This document shows positions 45,706 through 58,560 of a stretch of 64,000 bases of DNA, in pieces; the first letter of the stretch is position 1; every line of letters starts with the position of its first letter. The stretch comes from Haberlea rhodopensis (Eukaryota > Streptophyta > Magnoliopsida > Lamiales > Gesneriaceae): positions 42,447,754 to 42,511,753 of the forward strand of contig CAJQUN010000002.1 in NCBI GenBank assembly GCA_907163345.1, written 5' to 3'. The notes beneath the pieces are model-generated. The model ran no database searches. It was given only the letters and a program-made list of their open reading frames with translations, and was not told where the DNA came from. A program made the translations under genes and the position numbers.

Positions 45706-48256
45706 TGTAAGGACCCCTTATACTTAACCCTTGATTAGTGTATTAATCATTATGTGTGGCACATGCTTTCCATAAAATCATTCGGGAAACTCAGATGATA
45801 CTTTACCATTGAATGGTAATTACAAAGTTTTCTTTAACATACTATGTTATAAGTTCATCATCCCAACAACAAGAGACTCATAGAGTTCGCCCATTACACC
45901 ACTCTTTACATTGTGGACTTTTATAAAAATTTGGGCAGAGTCTCCCCATAAATAGAGCTATCCCGAAATAAAAGTACAACACATAACATAATTCCCGGCC
46001 AGGGAAAACGTAATACTCATCAGAATACAGCAATATCAAGTAAATTCCCAGCCAGGGAAAACACCACACATATGGCAACAGAAGTGGGTTTCAACACCCA
46101 CATACACTAATGACTCTCATAACCTTTAGCAATTCTACCTCTAATTGCATGCAACATAGAATGAAAGAGAGAAAGGCTCATGCCTTTATATACAACCCAT
46201 GTACAAGTATAATCGTGCTCACATGCGAGCATCATAATTATGTGTATAACCATCATGGGTATATATATATATAGGTACTCTATACGATACCGTGCTCCAT
46301 CAAGCCCTGGTACCACGATCCTGGGAGTACATCCAATCAACAGCTCGAGCTCATCTCCAAAGCCATCGATGTACCTGTTCACCTGTCCCAACAGAGACAG
46401 CCCCCAACGGGGTGAGCATACCAATTCCACAATTTCATAATCATAATGACATAATACATAATTTACGAAAATGTAAATATTGTGGAACATATGTGACACT
46501 TCCTGGATGGTATCATCCTCATCCTAGCGTACCCCTGTAATAACCCTGTTCTCAAAACAGATAAATCATCAAATCTTGAATATGCAGTTAATCATCATAT
46601 TGGTTAACCCTAACCAGTTTCGAATTAACAACATTTCATAACATCTTTCTTTATCTAGCAATTATCATAATTCTAGATATCATATTGAGACTTCCTTAAC
46701 TTCCGATACTAGTTAATCACTTCTCTGATTAACTACGTCTCTGTTCCTATTCATTACCAATAGGGAATAAAACACAGATATCCTAGATATCTAATCAACA
46801 CCACATTTTCATTTCTTACTTCAAAGTAGCGTCATACTACTGGTGTTCGCTCCGTAGCGACCACACCCATCATTTGCTCGCTTCATAGCGGCACCAAGCA
46901 TTTCACCATGTGATTCAACATAACGTAACCAAGTCACGGTGCCATCATAGTAAAGCATTTCATGTATTTTAAATCATGCATCATACTTGTAAAACATCAT
47001 TTTAAGCTATGCTCGTACGCTAAACGTACCTTAAATCCTCGAAGTCCGAGCCAAACCTTGCTCGAGTTCCATGCCCCGAGGAAGATGTGCTAACACGATA
47101 AATAATTCACAATTATTTACGAACATGTAACCCATGCTCAAGCACATCCATAACCCTCAAAATATTGTCGACACACGACAATTAAACATCTAAAAGACCC
47201 GGGGCAGGGTACATGCAGGGAGGGAAAACGAATGCAACATATCGAAAAATTGCTCAAGAACACCTTCAATAATTCGAACCCAACCAACACAAATCAAACC
47301 CAAATAATCACCATAATTCATCTAACACATGAATTAATCAATTAACAACAACAATAATCGCCCCACATGCCAAAACCCCCAAAATTCGAATTCAAGCCCT
47401 AACTTCGAATCCAATTCCTCAATTTCGAACACAATCAAGCATCATAATGCATCTAAATCATGAATTAAACCATCAATAGCAAGAATCATCACCCTTGCCA
47501 AAACCCCCCCAATTTTCGAACCAAACCCCACAAAATTCGAAAATAATTTCGAACCAAAATCACCAAATATAGCAGGGAATTACATGAGAGGGACGAAAAA
47601 GAGGTAAAGAACGTTACCCAATCGAAAATCGGAAGTAAAATCGACCGAAATCGAAGAACCCTAGAATTTGGGGATCGGCGCTCATCTGCAAAATCCGACT
47701 TCAAAACGCGACGAAACTTCGAATTGCCGGAGGGGAAAGGAGCGCCTGGACGAGACGAAGCCGTGGGTAGGTCGGACGCGCCGAACGGCGGCGGGACGGC
47801 GGCGGCCGAAGCGTTTTAGCGCGCGGAGGGGGCTGGGCAGACGGGAGGGGCGCGCGGGAGAGAGAGAGGAAAAAGTGGGTTGAAATGAAATTTTAATAAA
47901 AATCTCGGGTTCAATTGGTATTTATAGCAAAATACCCCGAAAAACTAATAGCCCCACAAATACATCGTGATTCATTAAAAATCATCTGTTTTCAAAAAAT
48001 TCTCTCTCTAACACCAAAGCCCCCTACCGGTGCTCACACAAGCACCCGAGATTCCGAGACACATAAAAAACCCAACTCTTAGGTTTTACACCGTAATGTG
48101 AATACAATCTCAACCTCGGGATCCAACGATCCCAACTACCCAAATAAACGAGCCCAGAAGGCCCAACATCGCGATTAAACTCCAAATCGCCACGTAAAAC
48201 AACTTTAGGGATTTTTAACACTACGGGATTAACATTTATAATCCCTGGTCATCACA
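45706..48256 (-). repeat. 3' LTR of the nested chromovirus-type element
   Basis: The LTR starts TGTGATGACC and ends GGGGTCCTTACA on the minus strand. A TATA-like TATAAATACC lies near plus 47915-47925, followed by a very GC-rich leader segment (47740-47870). Confidence 0.92.
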
Positions 48257-49529
48257 ATATCCCCCACTAAAAAAATTTCGTCCTCGAAATTAGCACCGGT
48301 GTATCACATAACACTCAGGCTACACAACAACATGAAGCCATAACTTCGATTCTTGACCATATCAGAATCGTATTAATAAACGCGAGGATACTTACCTCAC
48401 ATCAAACTCTGAAACAGAGTGACATACCAAAACCAACATATCACCCAAGAGGCAAAACGTACCTCAATGCGGGTCATCCTAAAAGTCAGCCTTTCATGAC
48501 TGCAAAACAACCAATACTTACGGCTGTAGGTCGGACAGTCATCCTTAGTTCTAATACAACTAGTATGAACGCATCCTAAATGACACCTCAACCGTGAGAA
48601 CGTTGACCTCGTGTCAAACTCTGGAGTGGAATAGACTTCCAAATCCATCATAACGTCAAGAGCGTCAGCACAACTCAACGCTAATAATCCAAAAGCAGTT
48701 AGTCAACTGAAACTGCAAGGATTCGAATCGCTCCCGATTCCATCGTAGATATCATCCATTGACATCTCTTATCATGACTCACGATGTCTAACATACATCG
48801 TTACAAGGGAAACATCAGTACACCACGGTGTACACATACCAAACCTGGTTTCCACTTCCAAACCTCCTCTATCGAAGGAGCAGTCGCATCATTGCAACTT
48901 AAGTTGGGCAACTCACGGCCATAGCTTCACACGAAAGATATCTCATAAGATGTCCATCTCCGGATATCCCAAGAACCACATCCTGGTCATAAAGAAACAA
49001 TCGAGACTCCTTAGAGTTTCAAATTTGAAAGGACATGCAATAAACCCATTGCATCCCAAATACATGGATTCCCAGATCGAATCAACGACGACTTGATGAC
49101 TCTCTTGTTGGTACTTCAACATCATGAGCTGTCCCAGACAAGTCTCACCAAGATTTAAACATAAACGTATACACGTTTCAGTGAGGCACGCACAACCTCA
49201 ACCTCGATGACATGGTGACTACTAGAGTCCACCACAATCCACATCGTATCGCCTTACGATTTGCCACACTTGGTTCCTACGAGCAGTATAACGGCTCTAA
49301 CAAGCCCCTCTTGGTGCTGCACACACACGGCAGACAAACTAGTCGCTGCCTCTCTAGGTTCACCTCAAACCTACCAATAAGATGGACGTTCCCGCACGGC
49401 ATACCATACTGTGGGAAGAAAATCAATAGAGTAGTGGGTCTTTACCCAACATTCCTCTAATGCCTATACACCCTGGACACTCCAATGTCCCTGTTTCATA
49501 GTCATGCATATAGTCATTAATTCTTGACA
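48257..49529 (-). other. Non-coding 3' interior of the nested element
   Basis: Apart from the GAGGACGAAATT signature at 48275-48290, I see no conserved motif. Frames of 60-95 codons are present on both strands but show no domain. Confidence 0.5.
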
Positions 49530-50115
49530 TGAATGATTAAAATCATCATCTTATAATTATCACCATCTTATAACATCTTCATCATATGAGCATCATCATT
49601 TCATAAATATCATCATCTTATAACATCATCATCACATAAGCATCGTCATCTTATAGCATCATCATCTTATACATCATCATCATATAAGCATCATCATCTT
49701 ATAGCATCATCATCATCTTATACATCATCATCATATAAGCATCATCATCTTATACATCATCATCATATAAGCATCATCATCTTATAGCATCATCATCTTA
49801 TACATCATCATCATATAAGCATCATCATCTTATAGCATCATCATCTTATACATCATCATCATATAAGCATCATCATCTTATACATCATCATCATATAAGC
49901 ATCATCATCTTATACATCATCATCATATAAGCATCATCATCTTATACATCATCATCATATAAGCATCATCATCTTATACATCATCATCATATAAGCATCA
50001 TCATCTTATACATCATCATCATATAAGCATCATCATCTTATACATCATCATCATATAAGCATCATCATCTTATACATCATCATCATATAAGCATCATCAT
50101 CTTATAACTATATAA
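49530..50115. repeat. 32-bp CATCAT-type minisatellite
   Basis: Units of about 32 bp read CTTATACATCATCATCATAT followed by AAGCATCATCAT. Spacing is irregular on the left side and regular from about 49860. Confidence 0.9.
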
Positions 50116-50204
50116 CTATAACAGTAAATGTACGAAATCATAGTTGAGTAAGCTTGCTGGTTATCATTAACTTCTTTTCATTTTCCCTGGTTCATATTCA
50201 TGCA

Positions 50205-50755
50205 CATGGGCATCTTACCCTGTGGCATCTTATCACATAATAACATCGTATGGCCTCTTACCATATGGGCATCTTACCCCGTGGCGTCTTACCACACATA
50301 ATAACATTGTATGGCCTCTTACCATATGGGCATCTTACCCCGTGGCGTCTTACCACATAATAACATCGTATGGCATCTTACCATATGGGCATCTTACCCC
50401 GTGGCGTCTTACCACATAATAACATCGTATGGCCTCTTACCATATGGGCATCTTACCCCGTGGCGTCTTACCACATAATAACATCGTATGGCCTCTTACC
50501 ATATGGGCATCTTACCCCGTGGCGTCTTACCACATAATAACATCGTATGGCATCTTACCATATGGGCATCTTACCCCGTGGCATCTTACCACATAATAAC
50601 ATCGTATGGCCTCTTACCATATGGGCATCTTACCCCGTGGCGTCTTACCACATAATAACATCGTATGGCCTCTTACCATATGGGCATCTTACCCCGTGGC
50701 GTCTTACCACATAATAACATCGTATGGCCTCTTATCATATGGGCATCTTACCCCG
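50205..50755. repeat. 59-bp minisatellite
   Basis: About nine units are marked by CATCGTATGGCCTCTTACC, ATATGGGCATCTTACCCCG and TGGCGTCTTACCACATAATA. Adjacent units differ by one or two bases. Confidence 0.9.
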
Positions 50756-51020
50756 TCATATGGCATCTTACCATAACACAATCATCGTGTGGCATCTTAC
50801 CACATGGGCATCTTACCCAATCATATGGCGTCTTACCATATCATAAACATTGTGTGGCATCTTACCACATGGGTATCTCACCCAATCATATGGCGTCTTA
50901 CCATATCATAAACATTGTGTGGCATCTTACCACATGGGCATCTCACCCAATCATATGGCGTCTTACCATATCATAAATATTGTGTGGCATCTTACCACAT
51001 GGGCACCTTACCCAATCTCA
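50756..51020. repeat. 65-bp minisatellite related to the 59-bp array
   Basis: About four units are marked by CATATGGCGTCTTACCATAT and GTGTGGCATCTTACCACATG. The words GGCGTCTTACC and GGGCATCT are shared with the 59-bp array, so the two arrays have a common origin. Confidence 0.85.
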
Positions 51021-51475
51021 TATACGTCATCATAAACATCGTCATAATCATCATCATCGTAAACATCATCATAAACATCATATCATCTTTACTCATCATA
51101 AACATCGTCATCATAACTTACTTATCATAATCATCATCATAAACATCATATCATCTTTACTTATCATAAACATCATCATCATAACTTACTTATCATAATC
51201 ATCATCATCGTAAACATCATCATAAACATCATATCATCTTTACTCATCATAAACATCGTCATCATAACTTACTTATCATAATCATCATCATAAACATCAT
51301 ATCATCTTTACTTATCATAAACATCATCATCATAACTTACTTATCATAATCATCATCATAAACATCATATCATCTTTACTTATCATAAACATCATCATCT
51401 TAACTTACTTATCATAATCATCATCATCGTAAACATCATCGTAAACATCATCATCATAAACATCATCATAAACAC
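51021..51475. repeat. About 68-bp CATCATAAACATC minisatellite
   Basis: About five to six units are marked by AACATCATATCATCTTTACT and CATAACTTACTTATCATAAT. Simple CATCAT runs continue to the right edge. Confidence 0.85.
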
Positions 51476-51917
51476 TTATGCAATCAATGCAAAGTCATAG
51501 TTTAAGAATATGTTACCGTTTGATGCCCGTACGTTTCTTACGCACCTTCCTTGCTTGAACATTACATGAACAAACGCATTAGTATATTCAATAATAATTG
51601 AGACCATACCGAAGTATTCCACTGTCGGTTGTCTACCCAGTCTGTCATCAGACAATACATCATATCTTTCTTTTCCCTGATTTTCTTCAAAATCAGGTTC
51701 CTTAGCACGTAGCATATAGAGTGTTAGACATCGCTATTAATGCCATCCTATCGTGTTCCACACGATTCCTGCAACCACAATGGTTAGCAATACCACTTTT
51801 CATATCATATAAGCACATAAACAATTAGTCATGTCGTATAACATTAATGCCATCATGCATAAATATGTGCTATCAATAACTTCATAGGCCCTCAACAGCC
51901 CCAATGAGCAACCACTG
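51476..51917 (-). other. 5' interior of the nested element (next to the PBS)
   Basis: Contains a minus-strand frame of 79 codons (51476-51715) with no recognisable domain. In position it replaces the start of gag. A possible splice acceptor (GGTTGCAG) lies upstream of it near 51765. Confidence 0.4.
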
Positions 51918-51932
51918 CTCTGATACCACTAA

Positions 51933-54479
51933 TGTAAGGACCCCTTATACTTAACCCTTGATTAGTGTATTAATCATTATGTGTGGCACATGCTTTCCAT
52001 AAAATCATTCGGGAAACTCAGATGATACTTTACCATTGAATGGTAATTACAAAGTTTTCTTTAACATACTATGTTATAAGTTCATCATCCCAACAACAAG
52101 AGACTCATAGAGTTCGCCCATTACACCACTCTTTACATTGTGGACTTTTATAAAAATTTGGGCAGAGTCTCCCCATAAATAGAGCTATCCCGAAATAAAA
52201 GTACAACACATAACATAATTCCCGGCCAGGGAAAACGTAATACTCATCAGAATACAGCAATATCAAGTAAATTCCCAGCCAGGGAAAACACCACACATAT
52301 GGCAACAGAAGTGGGTTTCAACACCCACATACACTAATGACTCTCATAACCTTTAGCAATTCTACCTCTAATTGCATGCAACATAGAATGAAAGAGAGAA
52401 AGGCTCATGCCTTTATATACAACCCATGTACAAGTATAATCGTGCTCACATGCGAGCATCATAATTATGTGTATAACCATCATGGGTATATATATATAGG
52501 TACTCTATACGATACCGTGCTCCATCAAGCCCTGGTACCACGATCCTGGGAGTACATCCAATCAACAGCTCGAGCTCATCTCCAAAGCCATCGATGTACC
52601 TGTTCACCTGTCCCAACAGAGACAGCCCCCAACGGGGTGAGCATACCAATTCCACAATTTCATAATCATAATGACATAATACATAATTTACGAAAATGTA
52701 AATATTGTGGAACATATGTGACACTTCCTGGATGGTATCATCCTCATCCTATCGTACCCCTGTAATAACCCTGTTCTCAAAACAGATAAATCATCAAATC
52801 TTGAATATGCAGTTAATCATCATATTGGTTAACCCTAACCAGTTTCGAATTAACAACATTTCATAACATCTTTCTTTATCTAGCAATTATCATAATTCTA
52901 GATATCATATTGAGACTTCCTTAACTTCCGATACTAGTTAATCACTTCTCTGATTAACTACGTCTCTGTTCCTATTCATTACCAATAGGGAATAAAACAC
53001 AGATATCCTAGATATCTAATCAACACCACATTTTCATTTCTTACTTCAAAGTAGCGTCATACTACTGGTGTTCGCTCCGTAGCGACCACACCCATCATTT
53101 GCTCGCTTCATAGCGGCACCAAGCATTTCACCATGTGATTCAACATAACGTAACCAAGTCACGGTGCCATCATAGTAAAGCATTTCATGTATTTTAAATC
53201 ATGCATCATACTTGTAAAACATCATTTAAGCTATGCTCGTACGCTAAACGTACCTTAAATCCTCGAAGTCCGAGCCAAACCTTGCTCGAGTTCCATGCCC
53301 CGAGGAACGATGTGCTAACACGATAAATAATTCACAATTATTTACGAACATGTAACCCATGCTCAAGCACATCCATAACCCTCAAAATATTGTCGACACA
53401 CGACAATTAAACATCTAAAAGACCCGGGGCAGGGTACATGCAGGGAGGGAAAACGAAAGCAACATATCGAAAAATTGCTCAAGAACACCTTCAATAATTC
53501 GAACCCAACCAACACAAATCAAACCCAAATAATCACCATAATTCATCTAACACATGAATTAATCAATTAACAACAACAATAATCGCCCCACATGCCAAAA
53601 CCCCCAAAATTCGAATTCAAGCCCTAACTTCGAATCCAATTCCTCAATTTCGAACACAATCAAGCATCATAATGCATCTAAATCATGAATTAAACCATCA
53701 ATAGCAAGAATCATCACCCTTGCCAAAACCCCCCCAATTTTCGAACCAAACCCCACAAAATTCGAAATAATTTCGAACCAAAATCACCAAATATAGCAGG
53801 GAATTACATGAGAGGGACGAAAAAGAGGTAAAGAACGTTACCCAATCGAAAATCGGAAGTAAAATCGACCGAAATCGAAGAACCCTAGAATTTGGGGATC
53901 GGCGCTCATCTGCAAAATCCGACTTCAAAACGCGACGAAACTTCGAATTGCCGGAGGGGAAAGGAGCGCCTGGACGAGACGAAGCCGTGGGTAGGTCGGA
54001 CGCGCCGAACGGCGGCGGGACGGCGGCGGCCGAAGCGTTTTAGCGCGCGGAGGGGGCTGGGCAGACGGGAGGGGCGCGCGGGAGAGAGAGAGGAAAAAGT
54101 GGGTTGAAATGAAATTTTAATAAAAATCTCGGGTTCAATTGGTATTTATAGCAAAATACCCCAAAAAACTAATAGCCCCACAAATACATCGTGATTCATT
54201 AAAAATCATCTGTTTTCAAAAAATTCTCTCTCTAACACCAAAGCCCCCTACCGGTGCTCACACAAGCACCCGAGATTCCGAGACACATCAAAAACCCAAC
54301 TCTTAGGTTTTACACCGTAATGTGAATACAATCTCAACCTCGGGATCCAACGATCCCAACTACCCAAATAAACGAGCCCAGAAGGCCCAACATCGCGATT
54401 AAACTCCAAATCGCCACGTAAAACAACTTTAGGGATTTTAACACTACGGGATTAACATTTATAATCCCTGGTCATCACA
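51933..54479 (-). repeat. 5' LTR of the nested chromovirus-type element
   Basis: Nearly identical to 45706-48256. The PBS (plus 51918-51928) lies immediately next to its inner end. Confidence 0.92.
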
Positions 54480-54484
54480 GTGTG

Positions 54485-55328
54485 AATGCATTAATAAGGA
54501 CATCTACTATTGTAGCGGGGACCTCTAAGGTTGCCCCATTTGAAGTGTTGTACGAACTCTCTCAATGCTTCTTGTTCATTCCGTTTGGTAGTGAACAAAC
54601 TCATAGAAGTTTTTTGATACATTTTGCTGCTGGCGAACTGGTTTAGAAAGTGTGAACTGAATTCCTCGAAGCAACGAATAATGTTTGGTCTAAGCAAATT
54701 AAACCACTGTTGTGCCGATCTTACAAGAGTGATAAGGAAGACACGACATTTGATCCCATCAGAATACTTCTGCAGTAAACCAGCATTCTCAAATCTTCCG
54801 AGGTGTTCGTCTCGGTCTGTGCTTCCGTCATATTCTCCCACCGCAGGCTGTCTAAAATTTGGTAGGAGCTCCTCTCCTAAAATAACTTGTGAAAAAGGGG
54901 CTTTCTCTCCTAGCCATTGGAGGTCGGCCACCTAGACGTTGACCCAATCGCCTTATTTCTCCCATACAGCTTCCATTGAATCTAACAGTGGAAGCTCCAC
55001 TCACGCGTTTCGCATCAGCACCTGTAGCCCTATTAGGTTCACTGGCATGCTCTGGTTGACCAGGCGGTGGTGCCTGATTGGGTTGTGGATGGGGTGGAGC
55101 ATGGTTAGGTTCCGGAGGTGGTGGAACCTGGTGTTGGAAGAAAGTATTCCGCATGGTTGTATTGATGAACTGCGCCAGTTGGTCTATAGTCAGATCTCTC
55201 ACGTTCCTGACAGGAGGGGGTGGTTGATCTTCATGCTGTTGAGAGATATAATGATTTTCATTGTCAGGACTTCCTCTTCCACCAAGGTTTCTCCTTACTC
55301 CACACCCACGTCCACGTCTTCCAGCCAT
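54485..55328 (-). pseudogene. 5' half of Tat-type gag, broken
   Basis: The N-terminal proline-rich, arginine-rich part starts with MAGRRGRG at 55328. The retrotransposon gag domain follows in another frame (54491-54931), with FRQPAVGEYDGSTDRDEHL and AQQWFNLL, both typical. A frameshift near 54930 separates the two, and a second one near 54535 precedes the insertion point of the nested element. Confidence 0.85.
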
Positions 55329-55350
55329 ATCAACGTCTTGAACTCAATTT

Positions 55351-55367
55351 CCCACAGACAGCGCCAA
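55351..55367 (-). other. Primer-binding site of the Tat-type element
   Basis: TTGGCGCTGTCTGTGGG on the minus strand, one base after the 5' LTR. Confidence 0.8.
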
Positions 55368-55368
55368 T

Positions 55369-56024
55369 TGACATCACCAAAAAGTGTAATTACCTTCTGA
55401 TATCAATAAGAGGTAAGACAATACCTCCCTGTTCTTCAATGCAAATAGTAGCAGTGTCAATATTGCTGAGGATATTCACATTAAGGACCTGGAATCATGA
55501 AAACCTGAGCAGGGGGCATGAAGTTTTTCGGCGTGTCCCCTCCGACGCTTAAGTCAGGCAACATGATACGAGAAAATTTATACTTTTAAAGTAAGTGAAA
55601 AAGTTATGAATGACCAAACATGTAGATTGAACCTGATATTTATAGGCAAGTAAGAGTTACCATGTATCAATGTCTCCTTCCATGTTTATCCAAATCTTCT
55701 CAGGATATGATAAGATCTTGCGAATACAATCAAATCCCAGATATTGCTCCGCAGATCTCGTACTTGCCTAGTTTTTAGGAGATACAGCTCCCTTGTGTCC
55801 ACGTAATAAGCGGAGGATGAGAAGAGCTCGGTCAATGAGCTCGGGTCACAAAAGAGGTCGTTAGACTGTTTGCAGGAGGGCAAACAGGTAGGGTAAAACA
55901 CGTCGGGTAAACAGATCGGTCTGCAAAAGAGTTCGAAAGAACGAGGTCTTTTGAAGTAAGACAATTAGTATGTAATGAAGCAATGTCGGCTCATCAGGTG
56001 GTGGCTTCTTATCAAGGGGTATCA
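55369..56024 (-). repeat. 5' LTR of the Tat-type element
   Basis: The 656-bp LTR starts TGATACCCC and ends GGTGATGTCA on the minus strand. It aligns with 35963-36608 with many substitutions in the R/U5 side and fewer in the U3 side. Confidence 0.85.
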
Positions 56025-56029
56025 CTGGG

Positions 56030-57084
56030 GATTATTGATGACAACACATGTTGTTCTGACATGGAACATGGTTTACAACCTGCATGCGAAACCAATGATA
56101 TCACATCCAAGCTTTTGTTTCACTCGTTTTCATCTAAGGGAGAGCAAGCAAGTAAATACCCGTTATAAATTTAAAAACAATAGAGAAAATTACGTAAAAA
56201 TCCACAAAGAGTAACTTTTTAAGAAAACATTTAAAATTAATTTTTTTATAAAAAATTAACACTATTTTCATGCTTAAAAACCCAAAAATACAGTTTACCC
56301 CATATAATTTTGAAAATAGGTATAAAACTATAGATCCATGAGCAGAATTATACACGAAAAACGTCGTATCTCCCGTTGTCCCTTGATGTGGTATCAAAAA
56401 ATATGGTCATGAGATAAAAGACCAATTTAACAGATCTTATAATATTTATTTTCTGGCCTTTGTCATTCTACAGGCGACCTACATTCAAGTGTTCTCTTGA
56501 TTCCTGCTCGATCAGATAAGTTTGTTTGATACATGGAAAGACAATACATTAGATTTTCTTAAGTCTTTTGCTTGTATAACATTCTGTCATGGATCCTGCA
56601 CCAAACCAGACACAGAACGAGGCCGTAACAAAGCCCGAAGAGATTGTGTGCCAAGCATGTCAAGTTCAAGTCCAAGAAGGGGCGAACGCAAGAAAATTGT
56701 TTAAGGGAGACAAAAAATATTAAAATAAAAAGCAGAGAGCAAAAAAAGGTTTTAGGGAGCCAAAATATAATTTTAAGGTGGTAAATATAATTTTTAAAAA
56801 AAGTTAGGTAATAAATTTTTTTACCAAAGGTAAATCCGACCCCGAGCCTAAGGAATAAGGTTCAGGTGACAGAAGGATGTAGAGTTTTATTAAGTTTGTT
56901 TAATTTTTGTTTTCAATTATTATCGCATATGATGCTTTAAACTTGGGATGTTAGGATTTTGATTTCGTTATTATCCTTTTATTTAGGATTTGGAATAACT
57001 TGTATTTCTATGAGACTATGTGTGATTAGTATTAAAAATTTGAGACTAGTATTGCAAATACATCTATTCTATAAGCTCATTTTT
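56030..57084. other. Spacer with a partial foldback repeat
   Basis: No gene is recognised. The stretch 56255-56345 has a single run of the about 30-bp foldback unit (AGTTTACCCCATATAATTTTG). Confidence 0.5.
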
Positions 57085-57450
57085 AAAATTTACCCTTATC
57101 GTTTTGAAAAAAATACGCATTTTACTCCATTGTGGTTTTGAAAATAAGTGGATTACCATAATCTAGTTTGATAATATACATTTTACCACATGTGGTTTCA
57201 ATATATACACTTTACCCCATTGTGATTTGTGAATATGTGTAAAATATCCCCTCCATGGATGCCATTTTTTTGCAAACCACAAGTCGGTAAATTGCCCATA
57301 TTCAAAATTATAGGGGGTAAAATGAATATTTTTTTCCAAATCAAAGGTGGTGATCTGTCTATTTGCAAAACCAAAATAAGGTAATATGTCTTTTTTTCAA
57401 ACCATATGAGGTAATCTACGTATTGTCAAAACCACATAGATAATCCACAA
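57085..57450. repeat. Foldback repeat of about 30-bp units (copy 3)
   Basis: Left-half units include ATTTTACCACATGTGGTTTC; right-half units are inverted (AAACCATATGAGGTAATCTA). The centre is near 57245-57285. Confidence 0.6.
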
Positions 57451-58440
57451 CTACGTAATATATATATATGAAACAACACAATGTGTTCAAAGCAATTACC
57501 AAGGGAAATAATGGTCTTTGACAAAAATAGTGTACGAGTATGGTTCACTCAACTGGTTTTGTTTCTACTTTCTAATAAATTAATTAATTGCTTTTGTGTC
57601 AAATTCATGGACACGGGCTATCAGCATTTACACAACAACTAGTACACATCATTTACCAAGGGCCAAATGTACGTACTTAAATTCAAATAAATGCTCGACT
57701 TCATTAGAATTTATTATTTTTCATTATAAATTATGAATTTAAGCAGATACAACTAATAAATTCAGAAATTTTTAATTGAAAAACCTAAATCTAACAAAGA
57801 TTCAGGATATGTTTGTAATTGATTATTCAAAATACTTATATGTTACGTTTGACTAACGTTGAAAAAAGTTATTTTTTAAGGAAAAGTATCGAGTGTATGT
57901 AATTAAAATATAAAAAAATAGATTAATATACTTCAATTGATTACAAAATTGATATCACTTAGCTTAAATCATCCAAAGCATCTTCTGACTTATTTCATTG
58001 CTTCTGCTTTTATATGCTATTTTTTTCGAGAAATAATAGCAGATGCAATGAAATTAAATACCAAAAAATATGTTTTTTTCTTCTTCTCTGTAAAGTAGAT
58101 AATCATTTCTAATAAGCATTTGCAAATACTCAGTTAAGCTCTCAAACTTAAGAAATGTGTTACTTTGAAAACTGGGAAATTAGGCTAAACCCGTGTCAAA
58201 TTTAAGGGCTCTTCGTCCCATATACTGGAGAGTACCGGTTTATCTAAAACGGAATCACTCATTGTATTTTGATGTTAAATTTTAAATTTACAAAAAATAC
58301 AAGTGATTTTTTTTTTTTTGCGCTAGTCGATGCACCCTTGTAAGCAAAAGATTAATTAGTTGAGCGAAATTCAATCCTTATATAATTTTATTTTATATAT
58401 AAAATTGTTCTAATAAAAGCGTACTAATTTTTTTGAGAAT
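57451..58440. other. AT-rich spacer
   Basis: No gene is recognised. A poly(T) run near 58305 followed by GAGCGAAATTCAATCC may be a decayed SINE. Confidence 0.5.
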
Positions 58441-58444
58441 TATC

Positions 58445-58560
58445 AAAACTATAGAGGATGTGGATGAGGCTCGAACCTGAGAACTTGAGTTCCCTTAAAA
58501 AAGTTGGTGCTTGCTGGACCACAAGACCGGTCGTAACGTAAACTAATTGTGCCAAGCAAA
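58445..58560 (-). mobile_element. SINE-like sequence
   Basis: On the minus strand an A-box-like TCTTGTGGTCCAGCAAGC is followed about 45 bp later by a B box (AGGTTCGAGCCTC). This is the tRNA-derived promoter of plant SINEs. No clear tail or TSD was found. Confidence 0.45.

Larger units (their letters stand above)
45706..54479 (-). mobile_element. Young chromovirus-type LTR element lacking gag-pol (LARD-like), nested in Tat gag
   Basis: Two LTRs of about 2550 bp (45706-48256 and 51933-54479) flank a 3.7-kb interior. TSD: GTGCG (45701-45705) and GTGTG (54480-54484), 4 of 5. On the minus strand the primer site TGGTATCAGAG (plus 51918-51928) follows the 5' LTR. The motif TTTCGAGGACGAAATT, then a purine tract with AGTGGGGGATAT, precedes the 3' LTR; this signature is common at the 3' end of Tekay-type chromoviruses. 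The interior has no protease, RT, RNase H, integrase or chromodomain; minisatellites occupy about half of it. By eye the LTRs differ by four substitutions and five small indels. Confidence 0.9.
35963..56024 (-). mobile_element. Tat-type Gypsy retrotransposon, old, with two nested insertions
   Basis: The LTRs at 35963-36608 and 55369-56024 bound a 20-kb block flanked by CTAGG (35958-35962) and CTGGG (56025-56029), which match at 4 of 5 bases. The PBS and polypurine tract are in the expected places for minus-strand orientation. Gag, protease, RT, RNase H, an additional RNase H and integrase follow in Gypsy order. An antisense gene and a 69-bp minisatellite fill the space between integrase and 3' LTR, a layout known from Tat-lineage elements such as RIRE2, Grande and Retand. 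About 10.3 kb of the block is later insertions (39836-41358 and 45706-54479). The LTRs differ heavily in their PBS-side third, so the element is much older than the nested chromovirus. Confidence 0.92.

Noticed and set aside
49530..51475. CRISPR-like regular repeats
   Set aside because: Units are contiguous with no unique spacers, are CAT-rich, and lie within a plant LTR element; they are minisatellites.
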